Origin: Sphingosinicella sp963974575
GTDB lineage: Bacteria > Pseudomonadota > Alphaproteobacteria > Sphingomonadales > Sphingomonadaceae
Direction: 5' to 3'
NCBI RefSeq assembly: GCF_963974575.1
Contig: NZ_CAXBBQ010000009.1
Span: 67,740-131,739, forward strand
DNA length: 64,000 nucleotides
Part shown: in pieces, positions 22,275-33,530 of the stretch
How the letters are laid out: each line of letters begins with the position of its first letter
Position numbering within the stretch: the first letter of the stretch is position 1
Notes under the pieces: model-generated
What the model was told of the DNA's origin: nothing
Seen by the model: only the letters and a program-made list of their open reading frames with translations
Database searches by the model: none
Program-made: the position numbers and the translations under genes

Positions 22275-24898
22275 GCGGCGCGCTCTTCGGCCTCGGCGGC
22301 GCCTGACGTATACGCCTCGTCGTAGTGGATGCCGAAGCGGTCTTCCTCCACCCACCGCACGATGCCGGAGCGGGGCTGTTGGCCTTCCACGAAGGTCGTG
22401 ACCCGGTCGTCGGGCTTCGGCAGCCAGCGCGCTTCGAACATCGCACCCGTATCGGAGGTATTGCGCAGCCGGGCGTTGCGCTTGCGGCCGTTGTGCAGGA
22501 TCGTCGCGCGTCGCAGCATGGCGATACGGCGGGGCCGGTTTGACTTCACGCCGTTCGGTGCGATCGGCGCTTCGGAGCGCGCAAGAATGCCTGCCTCGGC
22601 CCAAGGTACGGCCTTGCCGAAGATGAAGCCCTGCACCTGCGTACAGCCGATGCGGCGGATGATATCGAGATCGTCGTGCGTCTCGACGCCTTCGGCCGTG
22701 GTGATCATGCCGAGACTGTCGGCGAGCGCGACGATCGCCTTCACGATCGCGGCCTTCTGCCCGCCCCGCTCGGCCGCGCCGGAGACGAACGAGCGGTCGA
22801 TCTTGATCTTCTTGAAGGGCGCCTTGGTGAGATAGGAGAAGCCCGAATAGCCGGTGCCGAAATCATCGAGCGTCAGCCGCACGCCGATCGCGCCGAGGCG
22901 CTGCAGCGTGGCGCGTGTCGCGGGGTTTTCCTCGAGGAAGACGCTTTCGGTGATCTCAAGCTCCAGCCGCTCGGGCGCAAGACCGGCCTGCGCGAGCGCG
23001 TTGATCACCAGCGTCGGCAATTCCGGGTTCGTCACCTGGATCGGCGAGAGGTTGACGGCGATGCCGATGTGCTCGGGCCACTTCGCCGCGACCATGCAGG
23101 CGTTCCGCAGCACCCATTCACCGATGCCGTCGATAAGGCCGGTTTCCTCGGCGATCGGAATGAAGGTCGCCGGCGAGATTTCGCCGTGGCGCGGATGGTG
23201 CCAGCGCACCAGCGCTTCGAAGCCGACGAGCTTTTCGCTGGCCGTTTCGACGAGCGGCTGGAAATTGAGCGACAGCCCGTTGCCGACGAGCGCGCCGCGC
23301 AGGTCGTTTTCGATCTGCCGGCGCGTCTCGGCATTGCGGTGCATCCCGCCTTCGTAGAAACGATGCTTGCCGCGCCCGTCCGATTTCGCGGCGTAAAGCG
23401 CGAGGTCGGCGTTCCGCATCAGCGCGTCGATGCTGTGGCCGTTGTCGGGACCGATGGCGATGCCGACGCTCGCGCCGATGGTGATTCGGTGGCCTTCCAC
23501 GGTGTAGGCCGCCGAAAGATAGTCGATGATGCGCTGCGCAAAGGCGGAAAGTTCGCCCAGCGTTTCGGCATCGCGCACGACGATCGCGAACTCGTCGCCG
23601 CCGAGCCGCCCGACACGGCCGTCCGCCCCGACCAGCGTGCCGAGCCTGTCGGCGACCTGTTCGAGCAGCTTGTCGCCCACCGGATGGCCGAGCGTGTCGT
23701 TCACCGATTTGAAGCGGTCGAGATCGAGCAGCAGCAGCGCGCAGCGCTGCGGCACGCCGCCGCCGTGGCTGAGAAGCGCGGTTTCCAGCGTCTCGCGGAT
23801 GGTGATGCGGTTCGCAAGGCCGGTGAGCGGATCGAAGCGCGCAAGGCGCATGGCGCGGTCTTCGGATCGACGCACATCGGTAAGATCGCCGCCGATCCCC
23901 GTGAAGCCCTCGAAATGGCCATGCTGGCTGTAGATCGGCGTGCCCGCGATCGACCACCACTGGATGCCGAGCGGGAACAGCACGGGGATGACCACGTCGT
24001 GAAACGGCAGCTTGCCTTGCAGGTGAAATTCCAGCGTTCGAAGCGAAGTTGCCGCCTCGTCCTGGTCTTCCACCTCAAGCGAGATGATGTCTCCAAGCGG
24101 GCGCCCGATCAGCCGGTCGTTCGTGGTGCCGTGCGCCGCGCCGAACGAGGGCGAGATATAGGTGATCCGTCCGTCGGCATCGGTTTCCCAGAACCAGCCG
24201 TTGCCGCAGGTCTCGAATGTCGCGCAGAGCCTGCGCACGCGCTGATCGCCGATATCGCGCATCGATCCCTCGACGCGTTCGATGAGCGTGCGCCGCCCGG
24301 CTAGGTAGAGCGTCAGCGCGCCCGACAGCACCACGACCGCCGCGGCGGACGAGGCGAAGCCATCGAGCCGGGTGACAAGCGTGACCGCGAACGCGACCAT
24401 ATAGGCCATCGCCGCGAGCGGCATCGGCGACAGGGCGACAATGCCGAGCACAAGCATCGAAATGGACAGAACGAGCGCGAACGGTATGTCGCTGATGACC
24501 GGAAGCGTGCTCCAGAGAAGCCCCGCCGCGGCGCTCAGCGTCACGAGGCCGCGCGCCGTATCGGCGACCTCCCCCGCCTTCGGCTGGGCTTCACGCAGCC
24601 CGAACACCGCGAACAACGTCGTCAACACGCCGCCCGCCGCAAGCCATGCGCCCTGGATCGAGGCGGTGAGCGGCACGTGCCAAAGCGTAACGCCGGCCCA
24701 GATCAGCGCGCCGACGATCGCGAACAGCGGTATCGTGGGGCGGAGATCGAGCAGCTGCCGGTGTGTGTTGGCAATCTCGCTGCGCGAGCCGAGGCGGGGC
24801 AGCGCGACACCGGCCAGCCAGTTCCGCGGCTCGCGAAGATTGGCGGCAGGATCGGCGCCTACAGCATCGCGAATCGGTTTGGCGGGACGGCTGGGCAT
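22271..24898 (-). CDS. Membrane GGDEF-EAL c-di-GMP enzyme with PAS and C-terminal PilZ-like domain
   Basis: 875 aa. N-terminal membrane region with about six helices (roughly 45-205), a PAS domain (about 220-350, GWFWETDADGRITYISPSF), GGDEF (RLGGDEFAIVV, near 455) and EAL (FEALVRWHH near 575, ELEITESVF, LDDFGTGYS, IKIDRSFV, TAEGVET). The C-terminal tail (about 785-865) has RRIAMLRRATI and G-x-VRW patterns of PilZ-type c-di-GMP receptors. Both catalytic motifs look intact, so it may make and degrade c-di-GMP. No RxxD inhibitory site precedes GGDEF. Lies 1 nt downstream of the next cyclase gene, so probably one operon. Confidence 0.9.
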   Translation of the reverse strand: MPSRPAKPIRDAVGADPAANLREPRNWLAGVALPRLGSRSEIANTHRQLLDLRPTIPLFAIVGALIWAGVTLWHVPLTASIQGAWLAAGGVLTTLFAVFGLREAQPKAGEVADTARGLVTLSAAAGLLWSTLPVISDIPFALVLSISMLVLGIVALSPMPLAAMAYMVAFAVTLVTRLDGFASSAAAVVVLSGALTLYLAGRRTLIERVEGSMRDIGDQRVRRLCATFETCGNGWFWETDADGRITYISPSFGAAHGTTNDRLIGRPLGDIISLEVEDQDEAATSLRTLEFHLQGKLPFHDVVIPVLFPLGIQWWSIAGTPIYSQHGHFEGFTGIGGDLTDVRRSEDRAMRLARFDPLTGLANRITIRETLETALLSHGGGVPQRCALLLLDLDRFKSVNDTLGHPVGDKLLEQVADRLGTLVGADGRVGRLGGDEFAIVVRDAETLGELSAFAQRIIDYLSAAYTVEGHRITIGASVGIAIGPDNGHSIDALMRNADLALYAAKSDGRGKHRFYEGGMHRNAETRRQIENDLRGALVGNGLSLNFQPLVETASEKLVGFEALVRWHHPRHGEISPATFIPIAEETGLIDGIGEWVLRNACMVAAKWPEHIGIAVNLSPIQVTNPELPTLVINALAQAGLAPERLELEITESVFLEENPATRATLQRLGAIGVRLTLDDFGTGYSGFSYLTKAPFKKIKIDRSFVSGAAERGGQKAAIVKAIVALADSLGMITTAEGVETHDDLDIIRRIGCTQVQGFIFGKAVPWAEAGILARSEAPIAPNGVKSNRPRRIAMLRRATILHNGRKRNARLRNTSDTGAMFEARWLPKPDDRVTTFVEGQQPRSGIVRWVEEDRFGIHYDEAYTSGAAEAEERAA

Positions 24899-24899
24899 A

Positions 24900-26654
24900 T
24901 CACGCTGCGGTGGCTACCGATGGGTCATCGGGCCCGGCGGCAGGGACATGCCGGTCGCGTCCGGTCCTCTTCGCCTCGTAAAGCGCTGCGTCGGCGCGCC
25001 GGTAGACCTGCCGCCATGTGCGGTCGTCGGCAATGATGCCCGATGCGGAGCCGATGCTGACAGTGATGCGGATGCCGTCCGTCATCGGCGTCGCGCGGAA
25101 GGCGCGGAGAATCGTACCGGCCGTGTCGTCGCGTTCGGTGTAGGGCACGATAAGCCCGAATTCCTCGCCGCCGAGGCGTCCGGCAACACCGTTCGCGGGT
25201 GAAATGCTTTCGAGCAGTCGCCCGGCCTCGCGCAGCACGCGGTCACCGAACTCGTGTCCGAAGCCGTCGTTCACGGTCTTGAAGTGATCGATGTCGATCA
25301 GCAGCAGCCGTGATTTCAGCTTACCCTTGCCGCTCCTGCGGATGCCGTATTCGATAAAGGCGCGGCGGTTGAGAAGGCCGGTCAGCGCATCGGTTTCGGC
25401 AAGGTAGGTCAGCTCGATCTCGCGGGCGCGCGCCTCGTCACGCTCGGCGCGAATGTTGGAGATGCGGTAGGCGATGCCGATCATGCTGAGCACGCATTCA
25501 AAGCACATCGCGTAGAAATAGCTGTCTTCGATGAAGGCGCTCGTCTCCATGAAGCCGAGCGCGACGAGGATGCGGGCGAAGGCTCCGGCAAGCGGCACGG
25601 CCCAGGCCACCGTGTAGATGAGGATGATGCGGCTGCCCCGGCGCCATGCGATGATCGCCAGCGGGAAGATCAGCGCCATGGTGAGCGCACCGAGGATGTT
25701 CACCGCGGCGAGCGGGATATGAAGCAGTGCTGGCGCCTGGAACAGCGTGATGAGCGCGATGACGCCCGCGCCGACCTGCAATGTCGCGAGCGCGATGCCC
25801 GCGATGCCGAGCCGCATGTGCACGGTGCCGCGTTCCAGCAGCGTGATCGTGAAGACGACCGCGAACCACAGCATCACCGGCAAAATGGCCTCCGCGGCCA
25901 CGTTGCCGAGCATGGGCGGCAACCCCGCAGGAAGCAGCCGCATCAGGATGCCGGATGCGGCGATGCCGTAGAATAACGTCGCGGCGGTCATGCCGCAGTA
26001 GAAGAAGAGGAACGCGTAGCGCAGCCAGACGAGCAGGACGAGATTGAAGAACAAGGTGGCCAGGATCACGCCGCCGAACAGCCCGTAGGTCAGCGATTGC
26101 CGCTCGATCTCAATGGATTCCGCTTGGGGGGTCTCCACCGCAGGGCGAACGAAGGCACCGCGCGGGTCGACGACCTTCTCAGCGTGCAGCGCGATGGTTT
26201 CGATCGTTCCCGGCCGCCATGGAATGCGCAGCCGGAACATGCCGCCGAGTTCGGTGTGGCGTGCGGCGGAGGCGGCGTCGTGGCGCGTCGTCCAGACGGT
26301 GCCGTCGGCATAGCGGACGTAAAGCGTAACCTCTTCGAAAAGCGTCTGTTTGAGGTGGACGGACAGGGGCTCGGCAGGCTTCTGCGCGAGGGCGAGGCCG
26401 GATTTCACCAGCCAGCTGTTCCGCATCTCGCCCGTCGATAGCCTACCCGGGCAATCGCCGCGCGCAGCCCTCTTCATCGCGCCGGCAAGGTTGAGATCTT
26501 CGTGATCGGGGAAAATGCACGCGGTGGTGCTGATATCGACCCCGATCTGCGCGTTCGCCGCTGATGAAATGGTCGACGCACAGAAAAGCAATGCCGCAAG
26601 CAAGAGCAGCCCGCGCCGTGCGAACATGGCGGTTATGCCGAAAAAACCATGCAT
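24900..26654 (-). CDS. Diguanylate cyclase with 7TMR-DISM-type sensor
   Basis: 584 aa. A signal peptide ends around ISSAANA. A periplasmic beta-rich domain (about 35-185) is followed by seven hydrophobic helices (about 190-395), the layout of 7TM diverse intracellular signalling receptors, then a C-terminal GGDEF domain with DALTGLLNRRAF and RLGGEEFGLIV. The catalytic GGEEF is intact and no RxxD I-site is seen. It probably senses an extracytoplasmic ligand, such as a carbohydrate, and makes c-di-GMP. An internal ATG at 26627 (MFARRG) gives a better signal peptide and may be the true start. Divergent from gmk. Confidence 0.88.
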   Translation of the reverse strand: MHGFFGITAMFARRGLLLLAALLFCASTISSAANAQIGVDISTTACIFPDHEDLNLAGAMKRAARGDCPGRLSTGEMRNSWLVKSGLALAQKPAEPLSVHLKQTLFEEVTLYVRYADGTVWTTRHDAASAARHTELGGMFRLRIPWRPGTIETIALHAEKVVDPRGAFVRPAVETPQAESIEIERQSLTYGLFGGVILATLFFNLVLLVWLRYAFLFFYCGMTAATLFYGIAASGILMRLLPAGLPPMLGNVAAEAILPVMLWFAVVFTITLLERGTVHMRLGIAGIALATLQVGAGVIALITLFQAPALLHIPLAAVNILGALTMALIFPLAIIAWRRGSRIILIYTVAWAVPLAGAFARILVALGFMETSAFIEDSYFYAMCFECVLSMIGIAYRISNIRAERDEARAREIELTYLAETDALTGLLNRRAFIEYGIRRSGKGKLKSRLLLIDIDHFKTVNDGFGHEFGDRVLREAGRLLESISPANGVAGRLGGEEFGLIVPYTERDDTAGTILRAFRATPMTDGIRITVSIGSASGIIADDRTWRQVYRRADAALYEAKRTGRDRHVPAAGPDDPSVATAA

Positions 26655-26716
26655 ACGCTTTAGGTTAACGCAGCGGATGATAACGATTCGCTAATTACGT
26701 TCTTCTTTGCGCAATC

Positions 26717-26744
26717 TTGACCACGGCTCGCCTTGCTTTATGTG
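26717..26744 (+). promoter_or_regulatory. Possible gmk promoter, close to the start codon
   Basis: TTGACC (26717-26722), 16 bp, TATGTG (26739-26744). Transcription would begin about 26751, almost at the gmk ATG (26753), and no Shine-Dalgarno precedes that ATG. This suggests a leaderless or near-leaderless message, but the -10 is weak. Confidence 0.35.
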
Positions 26745-26752
26745 CGGCGCGC

Positions 26753-27412
26753 ATGGACGCACGGACAGACAAGGCCGGAAAAATCGAGCGGCGCGGTATC
26801 CTTTTCGTGCTGTCTTCCCCTTCGGGCGCGGGAAAAACCACGATGGCGCGGCGTCTGCTCGCGGCGGAACCGCAGATGGCGGTTTCCGTGTCGGCGACGA
26901 CGCGTGCCAAGCGCCCGGGCGAGGTGGACGGCATCGACTATCACTTCCGCACCGAGGCGCAGTTCGCGCGCATGGTCGATGCCGGCGAGTTCCTGGAATG
27001 GGCGCACGTGTTCGGCAACCGCTACGGCACGCCGCGTGCCGCCGTGGAGACCGCGCTTCGCATGGGCCGCGACGTGCTGTTCGACGTGGACTGGCAGGGC
27101 ACGCAGCAGCTCGCGCAGTCGATGGGCGACGATGTCGTCTCCATCTTCCTGTTGCCGCCGACGATGGCCGAGCTGGAACGCCGCCTGCGCGCGCGCCGCA
27201 CCGACAGCGAAGAGGTGATCGAGGGCCGCATGTCGCGCGCTGCCGCCGAAATCAGCCACTGGCCCGAATATGACTATGTGCTCGTCAACGAGGACATGCA
27301 CGACTGCTTCGAGCAGATTCACACCATCGTTCACGCCGAGCGGCTGAGGCGGCAGCGCCGGGGCGCATGGCTTACCGAATTCACCCGCGAGATGGTGGGA
27401 AAACAAGGCTGA
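26753..27412 (+). CDS. gmk: Guanylate kinase
   Basis: 219 aa. Phosphorylates GMP to GDP using ATP. The P-loop SSPSGAGKTT is near residue 25, with the guanylate kinase signature T-x-R-x-KRPGEVDGIDYHF around 60-75, and the lid/GMP-binding sequence GNRYGTP and FDVDWQGTQQL further on. A TTG 36 nt upstream opens a longer frame but the added residues do not fit the family. It supplies GDP for (p)ppGpp and c-di-GMP pools, but the neighbouring cyclases are divergent, so this is probably coincidental. Confidence 0.96.
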   Translation: MDARTDKAGKIERRGILFVLSSPSGAGKTTMARRLLAAEPQMAVSVSATTRAKRPGEVDGIDYHFRTEAQFARMVDAGEFLEWAHVFGNRYGTPRAAVETALRMGRDVLFDVDWQGTQQLAQSMGDDVVSIFLLPPTMAELERRLRARRTDSEEVIEGRMSRAAAEISHWPEYDYVLVNEDMHDCFEQIHTIVHAERLRRQRRGAWLTEFTREMVGKQG

Positions 27413-27487
27413 CCGTGCGCGGGGCAGGGGGTTAACGCCTGCGCCCAGCGTACCTATGTGATTGCCGGAAACATCACGGGACGAACG

Positions 27488-28972
27488 ATGAAAGCGAACC
27501 GATCACTCTGGCTGCTGGCCGCGGGCGCAATCGCGGGCACGAGCTTCGCCATGGCCATCGACAAGATCGAGCCGCAGGCCTCGGCGCAGCAGGTGGCGCA
27601 GCTTGCTGCGGCTGCAGCGCCCCCGGAAACGCCGCGCCGCGTTCCCACCAGCAATGCCGAACTGATGCTCTCCTACGCGCCGCTGGTGAAGGCGAGCGTG
27701 CCGGCCGTCGTCAATGTCTACACCGCGCGCGTGAACCGGACGCGGCGCGATCCGTTCTGGGATCTTTTCTTCGGCGGAGGGCGCATGACGCCGCAGCCGC
27801 GCGTCGAGCAGTCGCTGGGATCGGGGGTCATCGTCGACGGCTCCGGCCTCATCGTCACCAACAACCACGTTGTCGAGGGCGCGGACGAGATCAAGGTCGC
27901 GCTCGCAGACCGGCGCGAGTTTCCGGCCAAGCTGATGTTCACCGACAAGCAGCTCGATCTTGCGCTGCTGAAGGTGGACACCGGCGGTGCGGCGCTTCCC
28001 GTCGTTCCGCTCGGCGACAGCGACAGCGCAGAGGTCGGCGATGTCGTGATTGCCATCGGCAATCCCTTTGGCGTCGGCCAGACCGTGACGCACGGCATCG
28101 TCTCGGCGCTCGCGCGGACGGGCGTCGGCATCAGCGACTATCAGTTCTTCGTGCAGACGGACGCGGCCATCAACCCCGGCAACTCGGGCGGCGCGCTCAT
28201 CGGCATGGACGGGCGGCTCGTCGGCATCAATACGGCGATCTACTCGCGATCGGGCGGTTCGAACGGCATCGGCTTCGCGATTCCTGCCAACATGGTGCGC
28301 CAGTTCATCGCGGGCGCGAAGACCGGCAAGGTTTCACGGCCCTGGCTCGGCATGGCGGGCCAGCCGGTGACATCCGAGCTCGCCCGAGCTTCCGGCCTCG
28401 ATCGGCCCATGGGCGTCGTCATCAATGAGGTGAACAAAGGCTCTCCTGCGGACCGTGCCGGTGTGCAGGTGGGGGACATCATCTATGCCGTGGACGGCAA
28501 GGACGCGTCGGACCCAGACACGCTGCGCTACCTCGTCGCCAGCAAACCGGTGGGCGACACTGTGAAGCTCACGCTGCTGCGGGGCGGCAAGGCGGAGAAT
28601 GTGGCCCTGAAGCTTGTCGCGCCGCCCGAGGTGCCCGCGCGCGACACCACGCTGCTCGGCGGCCGATCGATCCTTGCAGGCGTCACGGTTGCGAACCTGT
28701 CGCCCGCGCTGTCTGCGGAAATCGGTGGCGGGCTGCCTGATAAGGGCGTCGTCGTCATGGGCGCGGACCCCCGCGCGCCGGCGCTGCGCTTCGGGCTCGT
28801 CCAGCCCGGCGACATTATCGAAACGGTGAACGGCCGGGCCGTGGCGAGCGCCAAGGGGCTGCAGGCGCAGGCGAACGAGGCGCAGGCGGAAATGACGCTC
28901 CGCATGAGCCGCGGCGGTGCCACGCGCGAATGCTATTTCCGCGCGCCGTCCTCGCTGCAGTGCCGGGGCTGA
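27488..28972 (+). CDS. HtrA/DegQ-family periplasmic serine protease
   Basis: 494 aa from the ATG at 27488. The N-terminal hydrophobic stretch (SLWLLAAGAIAGTSFAMA) is a signal peptide or anchor. The trypsin-like triad is visible: His in VTNNHVVEGA, Asp in LDLALLKVD and Ser in NPGNSGGALIG. Two PDZ domains follow, with SPADRAGVQVGDII (about 320) and PALRFGLVQPGDII (about 440). It degrades or refolds damaged envelope proteins. An in-frame GTG at 27458 would add ten residues, which seems less likely. DegP and DegQ cannot be told apart reliably here. Confidence 0.94.
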   Translation: MKANRSLWLLAAGAIAGTSFAMAIDKIEPQASAQQVAQLAAAAAPPETPRRVPTSNAELMLSYAPLVKASVPAVVNVYTARVNRTRRDPFWDLFFGGGRMTPQPRVEQSLGSGVIVDGSGLIVTNNHVVEGADEIKVALADRREFPAKLMFTDKQLDLALLKVDTGGAALPVVPLGDSDSAEVGDVVIAIGNPFGVGQTVTHGIVSALARTGVGISDYQFFVQTDAAINPGNSGGALIGMDGRLVGINTAIYSRSGGSNGIGFAIPANMVRQFIAGAKTGKVSRPWLGMAGQPVTSELARASGLDRPMGVVINEVNKGSPADRAGVQVGDIIYAVDGKDASDPDTLRYLVASKPVGDTVKLTLLRGGKAENVALKLVAPPEVPARDTTLLGGRSILAGVTVANLSPALSAEIGGGLPDKGVVVMGADPRAPALRFGLVQPGDIIETVNGRAVASAKGLQAQANEAQAEMTLRMSRGGATRECYFRAPSSLQCRG

Positions 28973-28978
28973 GGAGCC

Positions 28979-30997
<2,019 letters not shown>

Positions 30998-31097
30998 GAA
31001 AGGCGCCGCCCCCCGAAACCAATGACGCGGACCTTCAAGCGGTGAAGTGCGGCGGCGTCAAGCTTTGAGCGTGGTGGAGAAAGGGAGGAGACAAGTC

Positions 31098-32240
31098 TCA
31101 ATACCGTGGTCGACCGCCCGTGCCGATTAAGATGTGCGGATATTTCTTGCGGCATTCTTCAGGGCTTGCCGGAAAAAAACGTCGAAATTCTGCGTCCGCA
31201 AAGCCGGACCCGCTGGCCTGGAGCATTGCGTAGCCGGGGTGCGTATTGAACTCGACAACGACCGGACCCGTGGGCGTGAACGCGATATCCCAACCGAGAA
31301 TCGGCAGGCCGAACAGGGCGCTCTGGCCGAGCCGCACGATGTCGAGAGCGCGTTGCCAGTCCGGCAGTTGGAAGCCTTTTATCGTCTCGCCCGTGTCAAC
31401 GTGTTTGTCGGTTTTCTGAAGCGACAGGCCGAGGCCGACATACATTTCGCTGAGCGTTCCAGTTTCGATGTCGATGTTCGCAAAGCCGTTTCCTCCGGCG
31501 CCGAGATTGAAATTGTCCGTGACGTTGCGGCCCACCGGAATCCGGAAGGCGGCACGGTGGATTCGGATGTCTTCATCGGAAGCGATCGTGACGATGCGCG
31601 CTGTAGCAACACGCCTGCCGATCCTTGTCGTGATGTCGGGGTGCGGCGTGATGATGTCTTGCAGCAAGAGCCCGCCCACATCCTTGCCGCCGCGCCGCTT
31701 AACGAAATCGGAGACAGGCAGATGTTCGCCGGAGATGGTGACAATGCTGTCCGTCGCCGGATCGAATGCTTCCCCGTAACAACTATCGAGGCCGAACGCA
31801 CCGGCGACGGGTTTCGCGAAAAAAGGGTAGTTTCCGGCGTCGCGAAGCCAGTTTTCGAAATCTTCCGGTGTTTTCAGAAGCCGGACGCCGGGATGAAAAC
31901 GCCTCGTCTGATAAATGGCCTTGAGCGGTGGTACGGGCAGCCCGAAGCTTTGGAGCAAAAGGTAGGAGAGGGCCTTGTCGTTGCCGACCCCATACCACTG
32001 AGGGTCTTGTGCCATGTAGACGTCGCCCTTGGCCCACGCGCCTACAAACGTCTTTTTATGTTCAAAGGTGAAGGCGGAATCAAAAAGCCGATAATCGTAA
32101 TATTCTTTGGCGGATAACTTTCCTTTTCCAAGGCGTAGGTGAGCGATTTCAGATATCTGACCTATTATTGATTTTCCGCATAATCTCTTCGTTTCTTTAA
32201 GATTTTTGATGATTTGCGGAACGCTCATTCCGATAATCAT
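31098..32240 (-). CDS. Sugar-transfer-associated ATP-grasp protein, copy 2
   Basis: 380 aa. The ATP-grasp fold is indicated by FFAKPVAGAFGLDS (nucleotide-binding loop), LLLQDIITPHPDI, and the Mg2+-ligand E-x-N in VVVEFNTHPGY. The pattern corresponds to the ATPgrasp_ST (PF14397) group seen near polysaccharide genes. It is a clear paralogue of the next gene (shared GWDIAF/NWDVAF, ITPHPDI/IAPHPLI, VTDNFN/MVDNFR). The ATG at 32240 is kept because GGAGG lies 11 nt upstream; an ATG at 32228 is possible. Its 5' third is distinctly AT-richer than its neighbours. Substrate unknown: a carboxylate-amine/thiol ligase reaction is inferred. Confidence 0.78.
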   Translation of the reverse strand: MIIGMSVPQIIKNLKETKRLCGKSIIGQISEIAHLRLGKGKLSAKEYYDYRLFDSAFTFEHKKTFVGAWAKGDVYMAQDPQWYGVGNDKALSYLLLQSFGLPVPPLKAIYQTRRFHPGVRLLKTPEDFENWLRDAGNYPFFAKPVAGAFGLDSCYGEAFDPATDSIVTISGEHLPVSDFVKRRGGKDVGGLLLQDIITPHPDITTRIGRRVATARIVTIASDEDIRIHRAAFRIPVGRNVTDNFNLGAGGNGFANIDIETGTLSEMYVGLGLSLQKTDKHVDTGETIKGFQLPDWQRALDIVRLGQSALFGLPILGWDIAFTPTGPVVVEFNTHPGYAMLQASGSGFADAEFRRFFPASPEECRKKYPHILIGTGGRPRY

Positions 32241-32281
32241 TTGTTTTCAGGCCTCCGAAGCGCGCCTCAAAAAACAGTCGA

Positions 32282-32312
32282 AACAGCAGTGGCTACTTTG
32301 CTGTTGTTTTTT
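32282..32312. terminator. Terminator-like hairpin between the two ATP-grasp paralogues
   Basis: AACAGCA (32282-32288) and TGCTGTT (32299-32305) form a perfect 7-bp stem with a 10-nt loop. On the plus strand GTTTTTT follows at once; on the minus strand TCGACTGTTTTTT follows. It could end the minus-strand transcript of the preceding ATP-grasp gene and separate copy 2 from the coupled block. The surrounding 198 bp (32,241-32,438) is AT-rich and holds no ORF. Confidence 0.55.
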
Positions 32313-32438
32313 ACTCAATGATATAGGGGAATAAACGCTATTGGGATGGAGCGTGTATTTTTTGACATGACATCAGCAGCGAATGCGGCTTGCCGTTTTT
32401 CGCCGGTTGGTGTGCCGATCGGCCGACTTGGGACGTGC

Positions 32439-33530
32439 TCAGCGGATTCGGCGATTCTCGTAAAGTTCGAGAAACCGTGGGGTGGCGAGGCCTCGATTGG
32501 CGACAGTCTGCACAAGAACAAGATCGCCGTTCGGATTGTCTTCGATCAGCATTGGTCCCGTATCAGTGAAGGCAACGTCCCAATTGTGAATTTTCAGGCC
32601 GGGCACAAGGCGGCTGGCGCGCAACACGAGATCGATCGCCTGCTGCCAGTCCGGCATTGCAAGACCTGCGAAAGGCGCGCCCGTATCGGGATGATGGTCG
32701 GCGGCCCGCCAATCGAGCCCGATAGCGGAAAGCACGTCGACAACCGCGCCGGTTGCAATGTCGAGGCGCGCCAGCATGTTGCCCGAAGCGCCGCCGCGAA
32801 AATTGTCGACCATGCTCGCCCCGGCCGGAATCCGCAGCCCGGCTCTGAAGATTTCCGGTTCCGGGCGGTCGTTCAGAACCATGACACGCGCCGTCGCCAG
32901 CCGCTGACCGATCGTGGCGGCAATCAGCGGGTGGGGAGCGATGACATTCTGGAAAATCAGCGTCGGCTTTCCCGGCGCGCCGTGTTTTTCAGCGAAACTG
33001 TCGATCGTTTCGGTGCGCCCGTCGCCGTACAGTATCTCGCCGGTATCGCGCGTGATCGACGTGATGAGCGTGTTCCCATAGCCGCGATAGCTGACGGACG
33101 GCTTGGAGAAGAGCGGGAACGGCGCGCGATCGAGCAGCCACGTCTTGAGCTCGGCGGGCGATCGTAAGGCGACGACGCCGGGAATGTCGATGTCCGGGTG
33201 CGTGGCCGCAAGAATCTCGGGGGAGGCGATGGCATGTTCGCGGAAGAAGGCCAAGGCTCTCAGCTTGTCGGAGAACAGCGCGACGGCTTTCGGATCCTGA
33301 ACCCTGTAAATCAGCGGCTTGATCCACGAGCCGACATATTCTGCTTTCTGCCGCCACGAAAGACCCGGCTCGAAAAGGCGCATGTCGTAATAGATATCGG
33401 GCATTATGCCGTGACCGAGGAGGCGAAGTCGCAGGATATCGACGAGCTGACCCGCGATGCTCCGTCCCGTCTGCTGTTTCGCCCGTCGCGCGGATCGAAC
33501 GATATCGCCGACCGACATTCCAGCTGTCAT
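32439..33530 (-). CDS. Sugar-transfer-associated ATP-grasp protein, copy 1
   Basis: 363 aa, paralogue of the gene at 31,098-32,240. ATP-grasp elements: FPLFSKPSVSYRGYGN, LIFQNVIAPHPLI, RVMVLNDRPEPEI and the E-x-N metal site in MLIEDNPNGD. N-terminal helical region (about 1-110) carries SIAGQLVDILRLRL, matched by SIIGQISEIAHLRL in copy 2. The ATG overlaps the stop of the upstream ATP-grasp gene by 4 nt (ATGA), so it is translationally coupled to it. Family membership is fairly certain, but substrate and product are unknown. Confidence 0.8.
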   Translation of the reverse strand: MTAGMSVGDIVRSARRAKQQTGRSIAGQLVDILRLRLLGHGIMPDIYYDMRLFEPGLSWRQKAEYVGSWIKPLIYRVQDPKAVALFSDKLRALAFFREHAIASPEILAATHPDIDIPGVVALRSPAELKTWLLDRAPFPLFSKPSVSYRGYGNTLITSITRDTGEILYGDGRTETIDSFAEKHGAPGKPTLIFQNVIAPHPLIAATIGQRLATARVMVLNDRPEPEIFRAGLRIPAGASMVDNFRGGASGNMLARLDIATGAVVDVLSAIGLDWRAADHHPDTGAPFAGLAMPDWQQAIDLVLRASRLVPGLKIHNWDVAFTDTGPMLIEDNPNGDLVLVQTVANRGLATPRFLELYENRRIR

